Below, in pieces: positions 1-8,898 of a stretch of DNA of 64,000 nucleotides. The stretch is from Allobosea sp. LC85 (GTDB lineage: Bacteria > Pseudomonadota > Alphaproteobacteria > Rhizobiales > Beijerinckiaceae), in NCBI RefSeq assembly GCF_000735605.1, contig NZ_JPKG01000011.1, positions 26,235 to 90,234 on the forward strand, given 5' to 3'. The notes below the pieces were generated by a model. The model was not told where the DNA came from and did not search any database. It worked only from the letters and a program-made list of their open reading frames with translations. The translations under genes were made by a program, and so were the position numbers. Position 1 is the stretch's first letter. Each line of letters opens with the position of its first letter.

Positions 1-651
1 GCCCCCATGCTCAACAGCCTGATGGAGCACTTGCTGGAGGCAAAACAGGCGTTCGGAGTGATCGTCGGGCACCACAATCTGCTTCCGCAGAAGACACCAC
101 GCATCTCTCCATACGCCGAGATGCTGAACGCGGGTTTCGTTCGCACCCAACTTCTTTCGGCTTGCAAGCCAATCCTGTACCTCCACGGTCACATTCATCA
201 GGACCCTATTGAGGTAGTCAGCGACCCCCGAAAGCTCGGCAGCCAGGTCGTTTCTATTGCCGCTCCAGAGATTGCCGGAGGGTTCAACGAGCTCATCTTG
301 TTCATCACAGATCACGACGACCTTGTCGGAGTAAGGGTGATTCCCTACCGTTCGAGGCCCGCCGACGGAACTCTCGTCGAGGAGGAGCATTGCTTCATCC
401 CGGCATCGTTAAATTCGCGAACCGCATTGGACAGCAACGCTTTTGCTCTCTTGTCCAAATTGAAGCAATATCGAGTCGATAGAGATCGTGATTTACTGTT
501 CTGGAATGAACTTTCTGATTTATTTCAACCAAAATTGGCGGATAATATATTGGAAGACACTCTGGTTATGCTCCATTCATCTCAATATATTGAAATTCAT
601 GGATTGAGCAGATCCAACAAGGACTGGAAAATTCAAGTGAAGGGCAAGTAG
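1..651 (+). CDS. Metallophosphoesterase (calcineurin-like), 5' end outside window
   Basis: The frame is open to the first base of the window, so this is the C-terminal part (about 216 residues) of a longer protein. Two metal-site motifs of the calcineurin-like phosphoesterase fold are visible: VGHHN near visible residue 22 and LHGHIH near residue 60. The N-terminal metal ligands (DxH, GDxxD, GNH) would lie upstream and cannot be checked. The last 80 residues are a non-catalytic tail, possibly a winged helix. The gene stops one base before the ATG of the ATPase gene, so the two are almost certainly co-transcribed. Composition is clearly AT-richer than the region right of 3.8 kb, suggesting horizontal acquisition. 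The substrate is unknown. Confidence 0.75.
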   Translation, partial: APMLNSLMEHLLEAKQAFGVIVGHHNLLPQKTPRISPYAEMLNAGFVRTQLLSACKPILYLHGHIHQDPIEVVSDPRKLGSQVVSIAAPEIAGGFNELILFITDHDDLVGVRVIPYRSRPADGTLVEEEHCFIPASLNSRTALDSNAFALLSKLKQYRVDRDRDLLFWNELSDLFQPKLADNILEDTLVMLHSSQYIEIHGLSRSNKDWKIQVKGK

Positions 652-2733
652 ATGCAAAATCCTTTCGGTCCAAACCGAATTGAGTACGAAAGCCGCCCTG
701 TCCTATGGTTTAGTAAGAAAGCCGCTGACATTTCCAATGCGGCAAAGCCCGTATTCGTGGCCGGTACACGGGGCAGTGGCAAGACGAGCATTCTGCGCTC
801 GATGTCAACGCTTCATATTCTTGACGACCAAAGTCTTGCTGAACAGATCGGATCTCTCCACTGGTATGGAGTGTTCTTCCAGCTCAACGAAACATTCTCG
901 CCACTTATCGACAACGCCGTTCTCTCGCTCATCCCTGAACACATCCGCCTTGATCCGGAAGCGCTTAGGAACAGACAATTTGTGATTTTTTCACACTATC
1001 TTGAGCTCAAGATAGTTGAACGATTTTTGGAAACTCTTGGTTCTCTTCGAAGGGAGGGGCATCTAGACTACTCTGCGACCGATGACAGGGGGGTCGCTTT
1101 TCGAATTAACCGGGACGTATTGCACTTCTTGAAGTTCGAAGGAAACCCAGATTTCTTCGGACTTGATGAACTTAAATTCCTCGTGTCGAGATACATTGAA
1201 CGATGCTTCAATGCTTTCTTCATGGGTGGCAGAGGGAGCGATTCACCCTTCTTCGCGACTGATCCCGGCTCCATCTTAAGCAGGGTTGTGAGTGAAGTAT
1301 CTCCCTTGATCAAAGGATCTGCCTTCCAGGCGAAGCCGCCTATCAAGTTAAAGATCATGATCGATGACTGTGAGGTTCTCACACCGCTCCAGCAGCAATT
1401 CCTTAACACGATTGTCCGAAAGACACGTGGCGAGGTGAAATGGGTGCTAGCGTATATAGGTGGCCTCTATGACACCATCAGGACGGTTATACCCGGTCAG
1501 TCACTATCTAATGCTGATCGAGATGTTGAGAACTTAGATTCTGTCTCCGACAAGGAATTCGCGCAACTCTGTCAGAATGTCGCTTCGCTGCGTCTTTTCT
1601 ATGCGTTACCTGACAAGGCGCGAGATAAACTTAAAATCAAACACCCACTCACCGCATTTTCGCTCAAGCGCCGCTTGGGGGTGATATCGCTCAACCAGAT
1701 CCTTGAACGGGTTATCCAGAGCGCCAGTCCTGAGAGTTCTGAAGGCCGTCAGAAGCTGATCCGTATTGCGGACGAGGCTCGGGAATTCTTCGAACTTAAC
1801 ATGACACGAGCGCAACTGGGGCAACTCACCCCGAACTCGAAGGCGCGCCCCTACGTCGAAGGGTTAGCGCTGAGCCAGATGCCAGATAAGGAGCGAGAGC
1901 GTCGCGTGCCCTCAATCGACGTTAAGGCACTTCAGCGGATTCTCGCGAGAAAGCAGGGTTGGGCCTTTTTGGAAGCGTGCCGCATGCTTCGTCTTCACGA
2001 GTATCCGTATGTGGGTCACCAGATCATTATCCAATTAAGTGACCTGTGCATACGCGATTTCCTCGATATAATGGGCGAAATATACTCTCGCGCCGTCGGT
2101 AGAAGCGCGAGTATTAGTCGAATCTTAGATTTCATCAACTCCGAAACAGAGATCTCGATTGAACAGCAGCGGCAAGCTGTCATCTCGGCCTCCGAAAAGA
2201 AACTGCAGGGATTGGAGTCGCTCGCGCAACCCTTTGAGGAGGAGAGCGTGAGGATGGTACGTGCGCTCGGCAGATTAACGACGAAACTGCAGACGGAATC
2301 TGACGAGAATGATTTCATTGGAACGACAGAACGAGGGTTGTTCAGCATAAACCGCAGTGAGCTTCGTTCAATAGCGGCAAAGATGGAGCTTCCAGACAGC
2401 AAGATCGATGAAGTCCTAAAACGTGCCGAGAAAGATGGATTCATCCGGGAGGTCTCCGAGCGTGGCAAACTTGAGAGCCCTTACGAGAACCCGGATTCCA
2501 CCGAGGTAACTGTTCGATTGCATCGACGCTTTGCACCTCACTTTAGGTTCTCCTATCGCGGCCCCTATGTGGCCAATGCCCTGCCCGCGTGGCGAGTGGT
2601 GGAGCTTCTCCTTACTCGCAAGCAGACGCCGGAGGATTGGGCCGACTCGGTATTTAAGGAAATTGGTCTCCCAGTCGAGGACTGGAGTCATCTCCAGAGA
2701 TCGTTGTTCGACGACGGGACTACCAATGTTTAA
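652..2733 (+). CDS. Large P-loop ATPase of unknown role (ORC/STAND-like)
   Basis: 693 residues. A Walker A motif (GTRGSGKTS) lies near residues 38-46 and a Walker B-like strand followed by acidic residues (IMIDDCE) near residue 235. The C-terminal 300 residues look helical and include a probable winged-helix segment (about 560-650) typical of signal-transducing or ORC/Cdc6-like AAA proteins. The start follows the metallophosphoesterase stop with no gap, and the 3' end overlaps the next gene by 8 bp, so the three genes are translationally linked. Family membership beyond P-loop NTPase is inferred. An ATPase beside a phosphoesterase in a compact, compositionally foreign cassette suggests a defence or conflict system, with the ATPase as sensor or energiser. 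Confidence 0.8.
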   Translation: MQNPFGPNRIEYESRPVLWFSKKAADISNAAKPVFVAGTRGSGKTSILRSMSTLHILDDQSLAEQIGSLHWYGVFFQLNETFSPLIDNAVLSLIPEHIRLDPEALRNRQFVIFSHYLELKIVERFLETLGSLRREGHLDYSATDDRGVAFRINRDVLHFLKFEGNPDFFGLDELKFLVSRYIERCFNAFFMGGRGSDSPFFATDPGSILSRVVSEVSPLIKGSAFQAKPPIKLKIMIDDCEVLTPLQQQFLNTIVRKTRGEVKWVLAYIGGLYDTIRTVIPGQSLSNADRDVENLDSVSDKEFAQLCQNVASLRLFYALPDKARDKLKIKHPLTAFSLKRRLGVISLNQILERVIQSASPESSEGRQKLIRIADEAREFFELNMTRAQLGQLTPNSKARPYVEGLALSQMPDKERERRVPSIDVKALQRILARKQGWAFLEACRMLRLHEYPYVGHQIIIQLSDLCIRDFLDIMGEIYSRAVGRSASISRILDFINSETEISIEQQRQAVISASEKKLQGLESLAQPFEEESVRMVRALGRLTTKLQTESDENDFIGTTERGLFSINRSELRSIAAKMELPDSKIDEVLKRAEKDGFIREVSERGKLESPYENPDSTEVTVRLHRRFAPHFRFSYRGPYVANALPAWRVVELLLTRKQTPEDWADSVFKEIGLPVEDWSHLQRSLFDDGTTNV

Positions 2734-3769
2734 TGATCAATACAGCGTCTATGGAAACATCGCGGTCGCTGAATGCCTGATCGAGCACCGCGTTTCCATT
2801 TCGGCGGACATAGCTATCGTCGCGCTCGGATGGGAGAGCAGGTGCGCTGCGCTGGAGCGGCACATTTCGCTGGCCGTCAAGCAGGTGCTCGTCCTTGACT
2901 TCGCGCTCGCGGATTCTGGCGAAGCAGCTATTGACGAGAGCAGGCGGAAATTGCGGGAGTTCTCTGCACTCTGCGGTGCGGAATTGACGGAACTGGCGTT
3001 GCGTCCGTCAGTCGACTATCAGAGGAACATAAACACGCTACAGATGACCCTGTCGGAGCTATCAAACAGGATCGGTTCATACCATGGCACATTCCGTCGC
3101 GTATTTGTCGACTGCTCGACAATGCCGCGCATATACATGCAATGGCTCATCGCTCACGGATTGGGAAGCGGGGCAATTCACGCCATAGACTTTGGATATG
3201 CTGAGGGATCCTATCAGAAGGGCGATAATTCAGCTTCATTCTCCAGTCTGGTTGACAGGTACGAGACTGTTCCACTGCTGGAAGGTAGCGGAGGCATGGG
3301 AGAAGAGAAGCTGCTCCTGGTCGGCCTCGGCGGTGATGCCGACATGTTCTACGGTCTGGTTAATGAATTTAGTCCCGAGCGCGTCGCTGTCCTGGTGCCC
3401 CGCAGCTCGCTTCATCCGGAAGTGGATTACGTGCTTGATCAGCAAGTCTCGAAGGTGAAGGAGATGTACCGCCTTGAAGAATCCGAGGTATCGGATGTGC
3501 CTGCATTCAGTCTATCTTCGCATCTTGACGTGCTGAGAAGTTATTCAAAGGGAGCGGGTGAACATGCCGTTATAAGCGTGTTCGTCGGAGGTCCAAAGGT
3601 GCAGGCGATTGCGTCCGCTGTATTTGCATGTTCTGATAAGAGAGTACAAGTAAAGGCTCGGATCCCCAAGGTGTACCCGCGCCGAGAGGTGCCCGCGAAT
3701 GGCCGCTATCATATCTACCGCCTGATTGATGTTACCTCTCCCGCGTGCAGCTTGCCTGATACTTGGTAG
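2726..3769 (+). CDS. Tandem Rossmann-like protein, third gene of the cassette, unknown function
   Basis: The ATG at 2726 overlaps the ATPase stop by 8 bp. Longer upstream starts would run deep inside the ATPase gene and are unlikely. The 347-residue product looks like two alpha/beta halves. The first has a hydrophobic strand then ALGWESRC (about residues 30-42) and VFVDCSTMPR (about 130). The second has LLLVGLGGDADM (about 190) and VISVFVGGPK (about 280). Such doubled halves recall CARF/SAVED-type nucleotide sensors, but no diagnostic motif allows that assignment. No membrane segments or signal peptide are seen. It ends 19 bp from the convergent portal-gene stop. I do not recognise the family; a sensor or effector role is inference only. 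Confidence 0.75.
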   Translation: MFNDQYSVYGNIAVAECLIEHRVSISADIAIVALGWESRCAALERHISLAVKQVLVLDFALADSGEAAIDESRRKLREFSALCGAELTELALRPSVDYQRNINTLQMTLSELSNRIGSYHGTFRRVFVDCSTMPRIYMQWLIAHGLGSGAIHAIDFGYAEGSYQKGDNSASFSSLVDRYETVPLLEGSGGMGEEKLLLVGLGGDADMFYGLVNEFSPERVAVLVPRSSLHPEVDYVLDQQVSKVKEMYRLEESEVSDVPAFSLSSHLDVLRSYSKGAGEHAVISVFVGGPKVQAIASAVFACSDKRVQVKARIPKVYPRREVPANGRYHIYRLIDVTSPACSLPDTW

Positions 3770-3788
3770 AGCACAACCGGCGACGCAG

Positions 3789-6080
3789 CTAGAACTGCGG
3801 GGGCTGGCCCTGCGGTTCCGCCGCTGAATATCGCACCTCAACTGGCAACGGCTGCTGCATCGGCATCAGCCCCGCCGTCGGCTCCGCGAAAGGCTCAGGC
3901 TCAACCATCAGCCCTCCCGAACCCTCCACCTCCCCCGCCGGCCCCTGCAGCGCCTGCACAATCTCGCCCACCACGCCCTGCAGCTCGACGATCGCCTGGG
4001 CCATGCCGGCCAGCGCCGGGTCGGGTTGCGGCTCGCCTGCCGACGGCCCGCCCCCGGCCGCCAGCATCTGCGCGGCCATCGCCTGCTCGAGCTCGAGCTC
4101 GGCCTTGCCGGCTTCAGCCTGCTTGCGGCGGGCATCCGCCTGTTTGCCGACCAGCTCCGCCTCGCGCGTCGCCAGCTCCATCTGCCGGGCCGCCTCTTGG
4201 CCCGGGTCGGGCGGTGGCTGCGGCGCTTGCGGCACCGGCTTGCCCGCCTTTTGCGCCTTCAGGGCGCGGATCTCGGGCGGCAGCACGGTCTCCAGGCGCT
4301 CGCCGATCTCGTCGGCGAGGTGCCAGTCCTGGGCTTTGGCGACGAGGTCGAGGATCAGCGGCGCGGTCTGCGGCGCCGCCTGGATGAAGGCCGTCATGCC
4401 GTCGCGGACCTCCTCGCGCTTGGTCGCATAGCTCGGCCCCATCTGCAGCGCGACATCATAGGCGCCGGTCGTGACGTCATGGCTGAGCCGCGGCGTCATG
4501 CCATCGGCCGCGACGCCGCCAAGCTGGTTGATCCTGATCTCCTCGGTCCGGCCGTCCTCGCCGATGATGCGCAGCACCCGGGCCGTGTCGTAGATCTTTG
4601 GGATCAGGTCGACCAGGATCTTGCCGGTATGGCGGATCGCGCGGGCCCAGTTGTCGATATAGACGTAAGTGCCGGTGTCGCCCTCGCGCTGGCGCGCCAG
4701 GATCGCCTTGCCGCTGGTCTCGTTCGAGCGCGCGCCGAGCGAGGAATTGTAGATGCCGATGACCGACTGCATGTCGCGCGCCGCCCGCTCGATGCCCTCG
4801 GCAATGCCTTGCGACGACACCGCCGGCTGCACGCGCTGCGGCGGGATGCTGCCATTGGCGCCGTCGGGCGTATAGGGCAGATAGGCGTGGTTGCGGCGGT
4901 TCGCCGTTTCCCAGACATCCTGGTACTGCTCGAAATTCTTCTCGGTGCCGATGAAGGGCGCCTTTGGCTGCAGCGCCGTCACCTCGGTCTGCGCCGATGA
5001 CAGGTAATTGTAGCTGCGCTGCGGGTCCTTGGCGAAGCGCACCACGCCATGGCGCACGATGCGCCGGCCGATGCGGACCTCCTCGCCGATCACCGGGACG
5101 ATCGGGATATGCGAGCCCGGCCAGAGCTCCGGCCCCTCGACCACCTCATGGGCGGTGACGAGCGAGCGATGGAGCCTGTAGGATTCGCGCGTCTCGACGC
5201 GGGTCCCCGCGGCCTTCAGCGCTGCGGCGCGGGCCGCGTCCCCCGAAACGTCCTCGATCGCGCCGTCGTCCAGCAGCGCCAGCGTCTTCTTCACCGGCGT
5301 CTTGCACCAGTATTCGCCGACCCGGATCGTGTCGCTGCCAAGCCAGTCGCCGCGGGCCGAACCCGCCTCCCCGCTCTCCGCGAAATCGGTCAGCCTCGCC
5401 TGCGGATACAGCGCCTTGAATTTTTCGCGCGACATGTCGAAGGGCACGAGGCATTTCACCGCGTCCTCGCGCGTCGGCAGCACGGCGTCGCTATCGAACA
5501 TCACGCCGAGCGCATCCTCGATCGGCGCGATGCGGATTTCCTGGTTGAAGGTGCTCTCGCCGGCATATTCGGTCTTCACGCGCCAGGCGCCGATGCCGCA
5601 GGTGACCTGGCTGTCGGCGCCTTGGAAATACACGCCCGGCGCATCGGAACGGTTCTCGATATAGCGGATCACGCCGGCGAGCGCCTCGGCCTTCTCCTCG
5701 TCGCCCTGGTCGTCGACCGGGATGACCTTGATCGCCGGCCGCATCTGCCGCATGTCGCCGGTGACCTGGCGGACATATTGCGGGATCTGGTTGATGGTCT
5801 GGACCGGGCGCCCTTCCTCGATCCGCCCGGCCTCGATCTCGGGCGGCCACTGGTTGCCGGCGCGGAATTCGAGATCGTCATAGCCGGCCTCGATATTGGC
5901 CCGCTCGCGCTCCATCCAGTCGTCATAGACCTTCAGCGCGTCGCGCACGATCCTGGCCTTGTCCTCGGCAGCCGTCATCTCGGCGCCCTTGTCCTCGGCA
6001 GCCATCGCGCTTGTGTCTTGCTCATCAATGTCCTGGCCGGTCCCGGCCTTGTCCCTGGTCATGCTCATGCCGCCATCCAT
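3789..6080 (-). CDS. Phage portal protein (P22-like)
   Basis: 763 residues, close to the length of P22-type portals, which form the dodecameric ring through which DNA is packaged and ejected. The N-terminal region (about residues 45-130: Y-D-D-W, FRAGNQWP, then NQIPQYVRQV) has the typical start of this family, and the C-terminus is an Ala/Gln/Glu/Pro-rich tail. It overlaps the terminase gene by 16 bp; the first in-frame ATG is used, but internal ATGs at residues 5 and 7 are equally plausible. No scaffold or coat gene follows: 19 bp beyond the stop lies the convergent three-gene cassette, so the head operon is interrupted or continues outside the window. Confidence 0.9.
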   Translation of the reverse strand: MDGGMSMTRDKAGTGQDIDEQDTSAMAAEDKGAEMTAAEDKARIVRDALKVYDDWMERERANIEAGYDDLEFRAGNQWPPEIEAGRIEEGRPVQTINQIPQYVRQVTGDMRQMRPAIKVIPVDDQGDEEKAEALAGVIRYIENRSDAPGVYFQGADSQVTCGIGAWRVKTEYAGESTFNQEIRIAPIEDALGVMFDSDAVLPTREDAVKCLVPFDMSREKFKALYPQARLTDFAESGEAGSARGDWLGSDTIRVGEYWCKTPVKKTLALLDDGAIEDVSGDAARAAALKAAGTRVETRESYRLHRSLVTAHEVVEGPELWPGSHIPIVPVIGEEVRIGRRIVRHGVVRFAKDPQRSYNYLSSAQTEVTALQPKAPFIGTEKNFEQYQDVWETANRRNHAYLPYTPDGANGSIPPQRVQPAVSSQGIAEGIERAARDMQSVIGIYNSSLGARSNETSGKAILARQREGDTGTYVYIDNWARAIRHTGKILVDLIPKIYDTARVLRIIGEDGRTEEIRINQLGGVAADGMTPRLSHDVTTGAYDVALQMGPSYATKREEVRDGMTAFIQAAPQTAPLILDLVAKAQDWHLADEIGERLETVLPPEIRALKAQKAGKPVPQAPQPPPDPGQEAARQMELATREAELVGKQADARRKQAEAGKAELELEQAMAAQMLAAGGGPSAGEPQPDPALAGMAQAIVELQGVVGEIVQALQGPAGEVEGSGGLMVEPEPFAEPTAGLMPMQQPLPVEVRYSAAEPQGQPPQF

Positions 6081-7375
6081 CCGCCGGGCCTGCCGGCGAG
6101 CCTGAGCTTGCGCTCGCGCTTAGCCATCCGCGGCTCCTCGTAGACGACGCAGGCGAGCCCAAAAGCATCGGCCGCATGCGAGGCCCAGTCATGTTCGGGC
6201 CCGAGATCGATATCGCGCGCCTCGTGCTTGCGGGCGTGATAGGCGCCGAGCGCCTCGAGCCCGGCCAAGGTCGTCGCCTCGTTGATCCAGATCACCGGAA
6301 ACAGCCGCCTGGCCGCCTCGATGCGCTGCATCGCCGCGCCCTTGCCCTGGTTCGGCACGACGATGACCTCGAACCCGGCCTCGCGCAGCGCGCTCTCATA
6401 GGACACGTCATAGACCTTGTCGTTGCTCGCCCCGTCATGGGGCAGGATGCAGAGCGCTTTGGCGTAGCCGTTCGCCCGCAGCCAGGTGACATGGCTGGCG
6501 AGCGGCTGGCCTTGCGCCTCGTAATAGTTCAGCACGCGGATCTCACGGCCGACGAATTGCATGATCCAGATGGCGCAGGCATCGGCCTTGGCGCCGGTGC
6601 CGCCAATGTCCCAGATCGCGCGGATCGTCATCAGCGGGTCTGGGCCGACCGCGCCGACCCTGCCCTCGCGCCGCATCTCGGCAAGCTGCGTCGCGTAATA
6701 GGCGCCAGCCGAGACGCTGGCATAGCCGCCTTCCCAGATATGGTCGTATTGCTCGGGGTTGTCGCGCAGGCAGTCCTGCCGTTCCCGTTCAAGCACGCTC
6801 GGAAACCATGGGTTGTGCCTCCAATTCGCCTGGACGACGACGGCGCCGGTCGGCAGGGCCGGGCCGCGCAACATCCCATCGATCGGGTCCAGCCTGCGGC
6901 GCGGGTTCCAGCCGCACCAGATCTCGGAGCCTTCAGCGCGCAAGGTCGGGCGCAGCAGGCTGAGCGAGCGGGCCGAGATCGTCTGCGCCTCCTCGATCCA
7001 GGCGCGCTTGAACCCTTCCAGCGACTTGATCGATTCCGCCGTGTGGTCCTGCATGCCCTGGAAGATGATGGCGCCGTCGCCCGGCGTCTGGATCGTATCG
7101 CGAAAGATCTTGAAGCCCTCGGCCTGGCCGAGCCCGAACTCCGCGAGTTTTGTCTCGATCAGCCGCTTGGCGCTCTGTTTCAGCGTCTTCTGGACCTCGC
7201 GGATGCAGACTGAGAGCAGCCCGCGCTCGCGCAAACTGTCCTCGACCAGGAGGCCGGCGAAGAAATGCGATTTGCCGGAGCCGCGACCGCCATGGGCGCC
7301 CTTGTAGCGCGCCGGCTCGAGCAGCGGGGCAAAGACCCTAGCTGTCGGAATCTCCAGTTGGATCAACGATGACAC
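6065..7375 (-). CDS. Phage terminase large subunit (ATPase-nuclease)
   Basis: About 436 residues from a GTG start at 7375 (TTG at 7366 is an alternative); any earlier start would overlap the small terminase over most of its length. A Walker A-type loop (GGRGSGKS) lies near residue 29, a Walker B-like strand with acidic residues (WIEEAQ) near 112, and an RNase H-like nuclease strand (IWDIGGTG) near 235. These mark the ATP-driven DNA translocase and headful nuclease that docks on the portal ring. The start overlaps the 3' end of the small-subunit gene and the stop overlaps the portal start, giving the canonical packaging order small terminase, large terminase, portal. Confidence 0.92.
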   Translation of the reverse strand: MSSLIQLEIPTARVFAPLLEPARYKGAHGGRGSGKSHFFAGLLVEDSLRERGLLSVCIREVQKTLKQSAKRLIETKLAEFGLGQAEGFKIFRDTIQTPGDGAIIFQGMQDHTAESIKSLEGFKRAWIEEAQTISARSLSLLRPTLRAEGSEIWCGWNPRRRLDPIDGMLRGPALPTGAVVVQANWRHNPWFPSVLERERQDCLRDNPEQYDHIWEGGYASVSAGAYYATQLAEMRREGRVGAVGPDPLMTIRAIWDIGGTGAKADACAIWIMQFVGREIRVLNYYEAQGQPLASHVTWLRANGYAKALCILPHDGASNDKVYDVSYESALREAGFEVIVVPNQGKGAAMQRIEAARRLFPVIWINEATTLAGLEALGAYHARKHEARDIDLGPEHDWASHAADAFGLACVVYEEPRMAKRERKLRLAGRPGGWMAA

Positions 7376-7808
7376 GGCGAATGGCCTCGATACGGGGAGC
7401 CGCGCCCTCCGCGCCGGGAACAGTGGGCGGGGGCTTGTCGCTGTATTTCTGCGGCTGGAGCTTTGCCGCCATCCATTTGCGGGTCTCGACCTGCAGCTTG
7501 CGATGGTCGACGCCCCTGCTGGTCTCAGACGCGGGTTTGCCGGCCCTGACCGCCTCGCCCTCGACGGGCGTGTCCGAAATCTCCAGGATCTCGTCGAACA
7601 GCGTATCGGCCCGGAATTCGCGCGCCCTGGCATATTGCCCGCGAAAACCCTCGTGCGACTCCAGCCAGCGGAACACCGTGCCGGTCGCGGGCATGCCCGC
7701 CTCCGCGCAGATCGCCCGCAGGCTCTGGCCATCGGCAATGCGCTCGCAGATCAGATCCGCGAGCTTTTGCGTGAACAGGGATGGGCGGCCCATCGGTGCG
7801 GATCCCAT
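7338..7808 (-). CDS. Phage terminase small subunit
   Basis: 156 residues. The N-terminal half is a helix-turn-helix (about residues 12-50, containing ICERIADGQSLRAIC and TVFRWL), as in small terminases that recognise the pac site. The C-terminal half is the charged segment that contacts the large subunit. The position directly upstream of, and overlapping, the large terminase confirms the assignment. The start at 7808 (or the ATG five codons later) lies two bases from a T-rich terminator hairpin, so expression probably needs readthrough, antitermination or a promoter I did not find. Confidence 0.85.
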   Translation of the reverse strand: MGSAPMGRPSLFTQKLADLICERIADGQSLRAICAEAGMPATGTVFRWLESHEGFRGQYARAREFRADTLFDEILEISDTPVEGEAVRAGKPASETSRGVDHRKLQVETRKWMAAKLQPQKYSDKPPPTVPGAEGAAPRIEAIRRVIVDPTGDSDS

Positions 7809-7809
7809 G

Positions 7810-7831
7810 AAAAACCCCGCTCGGGGCGGGG
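7810..7831 (-). terminator. Rho-independent-like terminator just upstream of the terminase genes
   Basis: On the minus strand a 6-bp stem GCCCCG-type hairpin (7826-7831 paired with 7815-7820, 5-nt loop) is followed directly by five T residues (7814-7810). It would stop transcripts of the small-membrane-protein block before the terminase genes. Its position right at the small-terminase start recalls phage late operons that are entered by antitermination, but no antiterminator gene is visible. Confidence 0.6.
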
Positions 7832-7880
7832 TGAGAGATGGCGGGAGCAGCGCACGCGCATCACGCCCGCGGATCGCTGA

Positions 7881-8042
7881 TCATCGACGTAGTCGACGCG
7901 AGGCCGCTTGGACCGCCAGGTTTGTCAGTGCGACGACGGACAGCCCTGCGACGAAGGAAAACTCGCCAAAGGTCGTCTTCCAGTAATATTGGACCGCGAT
8001 GAGATTGACCACACAGAGCGCGCCAGTCACGGAATTCGTCAT
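7881..8042 (-). CDS. Small membrane protein of the phage block
   Basis: 53 codons from ATG to TGA. The peptide has two hydrophobic segments (about residues 7-22 and 29-48) separated by a short polar loop (YYWKTTFGEF) and ends in a basic tail (RRLRR), consistent with a hairpin inner-membrane protein. It lies 21 bp downstream of the DUF2335 gene on the same strand and upstream of the terminase genes, where small holin-like proteins are sometimes found. No specific family is recognised. A holin role is inference. Confidence 0.5.
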   Translation of the reverse strand: MTNSVTGALCVVNLIAVQYYWKTTFGEFSFVAGLSVVALTNLAVQAASRRLRR

Positions 8043-8063
8043 GTCATCCGCGCCCGATGGACA

Positions 8064-8474
8064 TTAGGATTTGCGGCGCTGATAGAGGAATGCAGCGACA
8101 ACGGAGACGATGGTTGTTCCCACCACAACGCCTGCCACCGCGGGATATCCGAGGAACAGCGCAATGATGCCAGTCGCCAGGGCCGACAATGCAAACGCGA
8201 TAGCGGCCAGCTGGCCTCGCTGGTCACGAGCGATCGAGCCCTTCAGCGCCATCATTTCATAGTCTCGACGATGAGCGGACTCGACTTCCCACTGCCTGAA
8301 AATCCGCTCGGGAGCGTCGGGCACGATGTCCCGAAACGCCTCCAGGGTTGCCGGCGACGGAAGCGGTCCCTCCCAACTCTGATGATGCACCTCGACCCTG
8401 TGCGTCGTTGGCTGCGGCTGTTGAGGAGCGGGTGGCGCGGCGGGCCTATTTCTTCGTGACACGTTCCTGCTCAC
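8064..8474 (-). CDS. DUF2335-type membrane protein
   Basis: 136 residues. The central segment, with GPLPSPATLEAF followed by IVPDAPERI and an HRRDYE helix (about residues 35-75), matches the DUF2335 pattern as I know it. Two C-terminal transmembrane helices follow (about 88-106 and 110-128), then a short basic tail. DUF2335 proteins have no established function and are frequent in prophages and genomic islands. The start overlaps the upstream small gene by 29 bp, indicating coupled translation. The N-terminus is Pro/Gln-rich and probably disordered. Confidence 0.75.
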   Translation of the reverse strand: MSRNVSRRNRPAAPPAPQQPQPTTHRVEVHHQSWEGPLPSPATLEAFRDIVPDAPERIFRQWEVESAHRRDYEMMALKGSIARDQRGQLAAIAFALSALATGIIALFLGYPAVAGVVVGTTIVSVVAAFLYQRRKS

Positions 8475-8673
8475 GGCTGATCACGCGACGAAGATCGTTA
8501 CCGATCTTGCGCGCGTCGGACCTGAGCGCATCAGTTTCCGATCGGTGCGGATAACGAGCGGGCGCAGAGCTTGGCCAAATGGCCGCAAGCGTACTCAGGC
8601 CGGCAACAAAGCTGCCTGCGAACCGCTTAGCGGAAGCCTTGCGCTTCTGAAACTTGGTCATGGTCGCTCGCAT
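8446..8673 (-). CDS. Small basic hypothetical protein
   Basis: 75 residues, very basic N-terminus (MTKFQKRKASAKR, if the second ATG at 8661 is used) followed by a short hydrophobic stretch and a polar helix. It overlaps the DUF2335 gene downstream and a further small frame upstream, all on the same strand, which supports it as part of a compact phage operon. No family recognised. Confidence 0.5.
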   Translation of the reverse strand: MRATMTKFQKRKASAKRFAGSFVAGLSTLAAIWPSSAPARYPHRSETDALRSDARKIGNDLRRVISREQERVTKK

Positions 8674-8858
8674 GTCACGACACCGCCGACGCCGTCAACA
8701 TAGTTCACCGCGTCCGATTCACAAAGTGCCCCTTCGGCGAGGCCCTGCCACCATTCTGAGAGTGCGCGCCTAGGCGCACGATTGGCAACAGCCATATGTT
8801 TCTCGATGTCGAGAAGCACGTTCATGTCGAAGAGGTCGTCATGAAGGTCGGCTCGCAA
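8658..8858 (-). CDS. Possible small acidic hypothetical protein
   Basis: 66 residues from the first ATG; an internal ATG (MNVLLDIEK, residue 12) could be the true start. Hydrophobic and charged residues alternate as in a folded protein, and it overlaps the following gene by 16 bp, which fits the tightly packed operon. No homology is recognised and its independent existence is uncertain. Confidence 0.35.
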   Translation of the reverse strand: MRADLHDDLFDMNVLLDIEKHMAVANRAPRRALSEWWQGLAEGALCESDAVNYVDGVGGVVTCERP

Positions 8859-8898
8859 GGAGCCAGCGAACCTGTCGAGGGCACGTGTGCCTCAGAAA

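Noticed and set aside
4026..6143. Long open frames on the plus strand opposite the portal gene
   Set aside because: High GC leaves antisense frames open; their translations are Arg/Asp/His-rich mirror images without domains, while the minus strand gives a clear portal protein.
6065..7738. Longer large-terminase start reaching 7738
   Set aside because: The extra N-terminal residues are a shadow of the small terminase; homology begins at the GTG at 7375.
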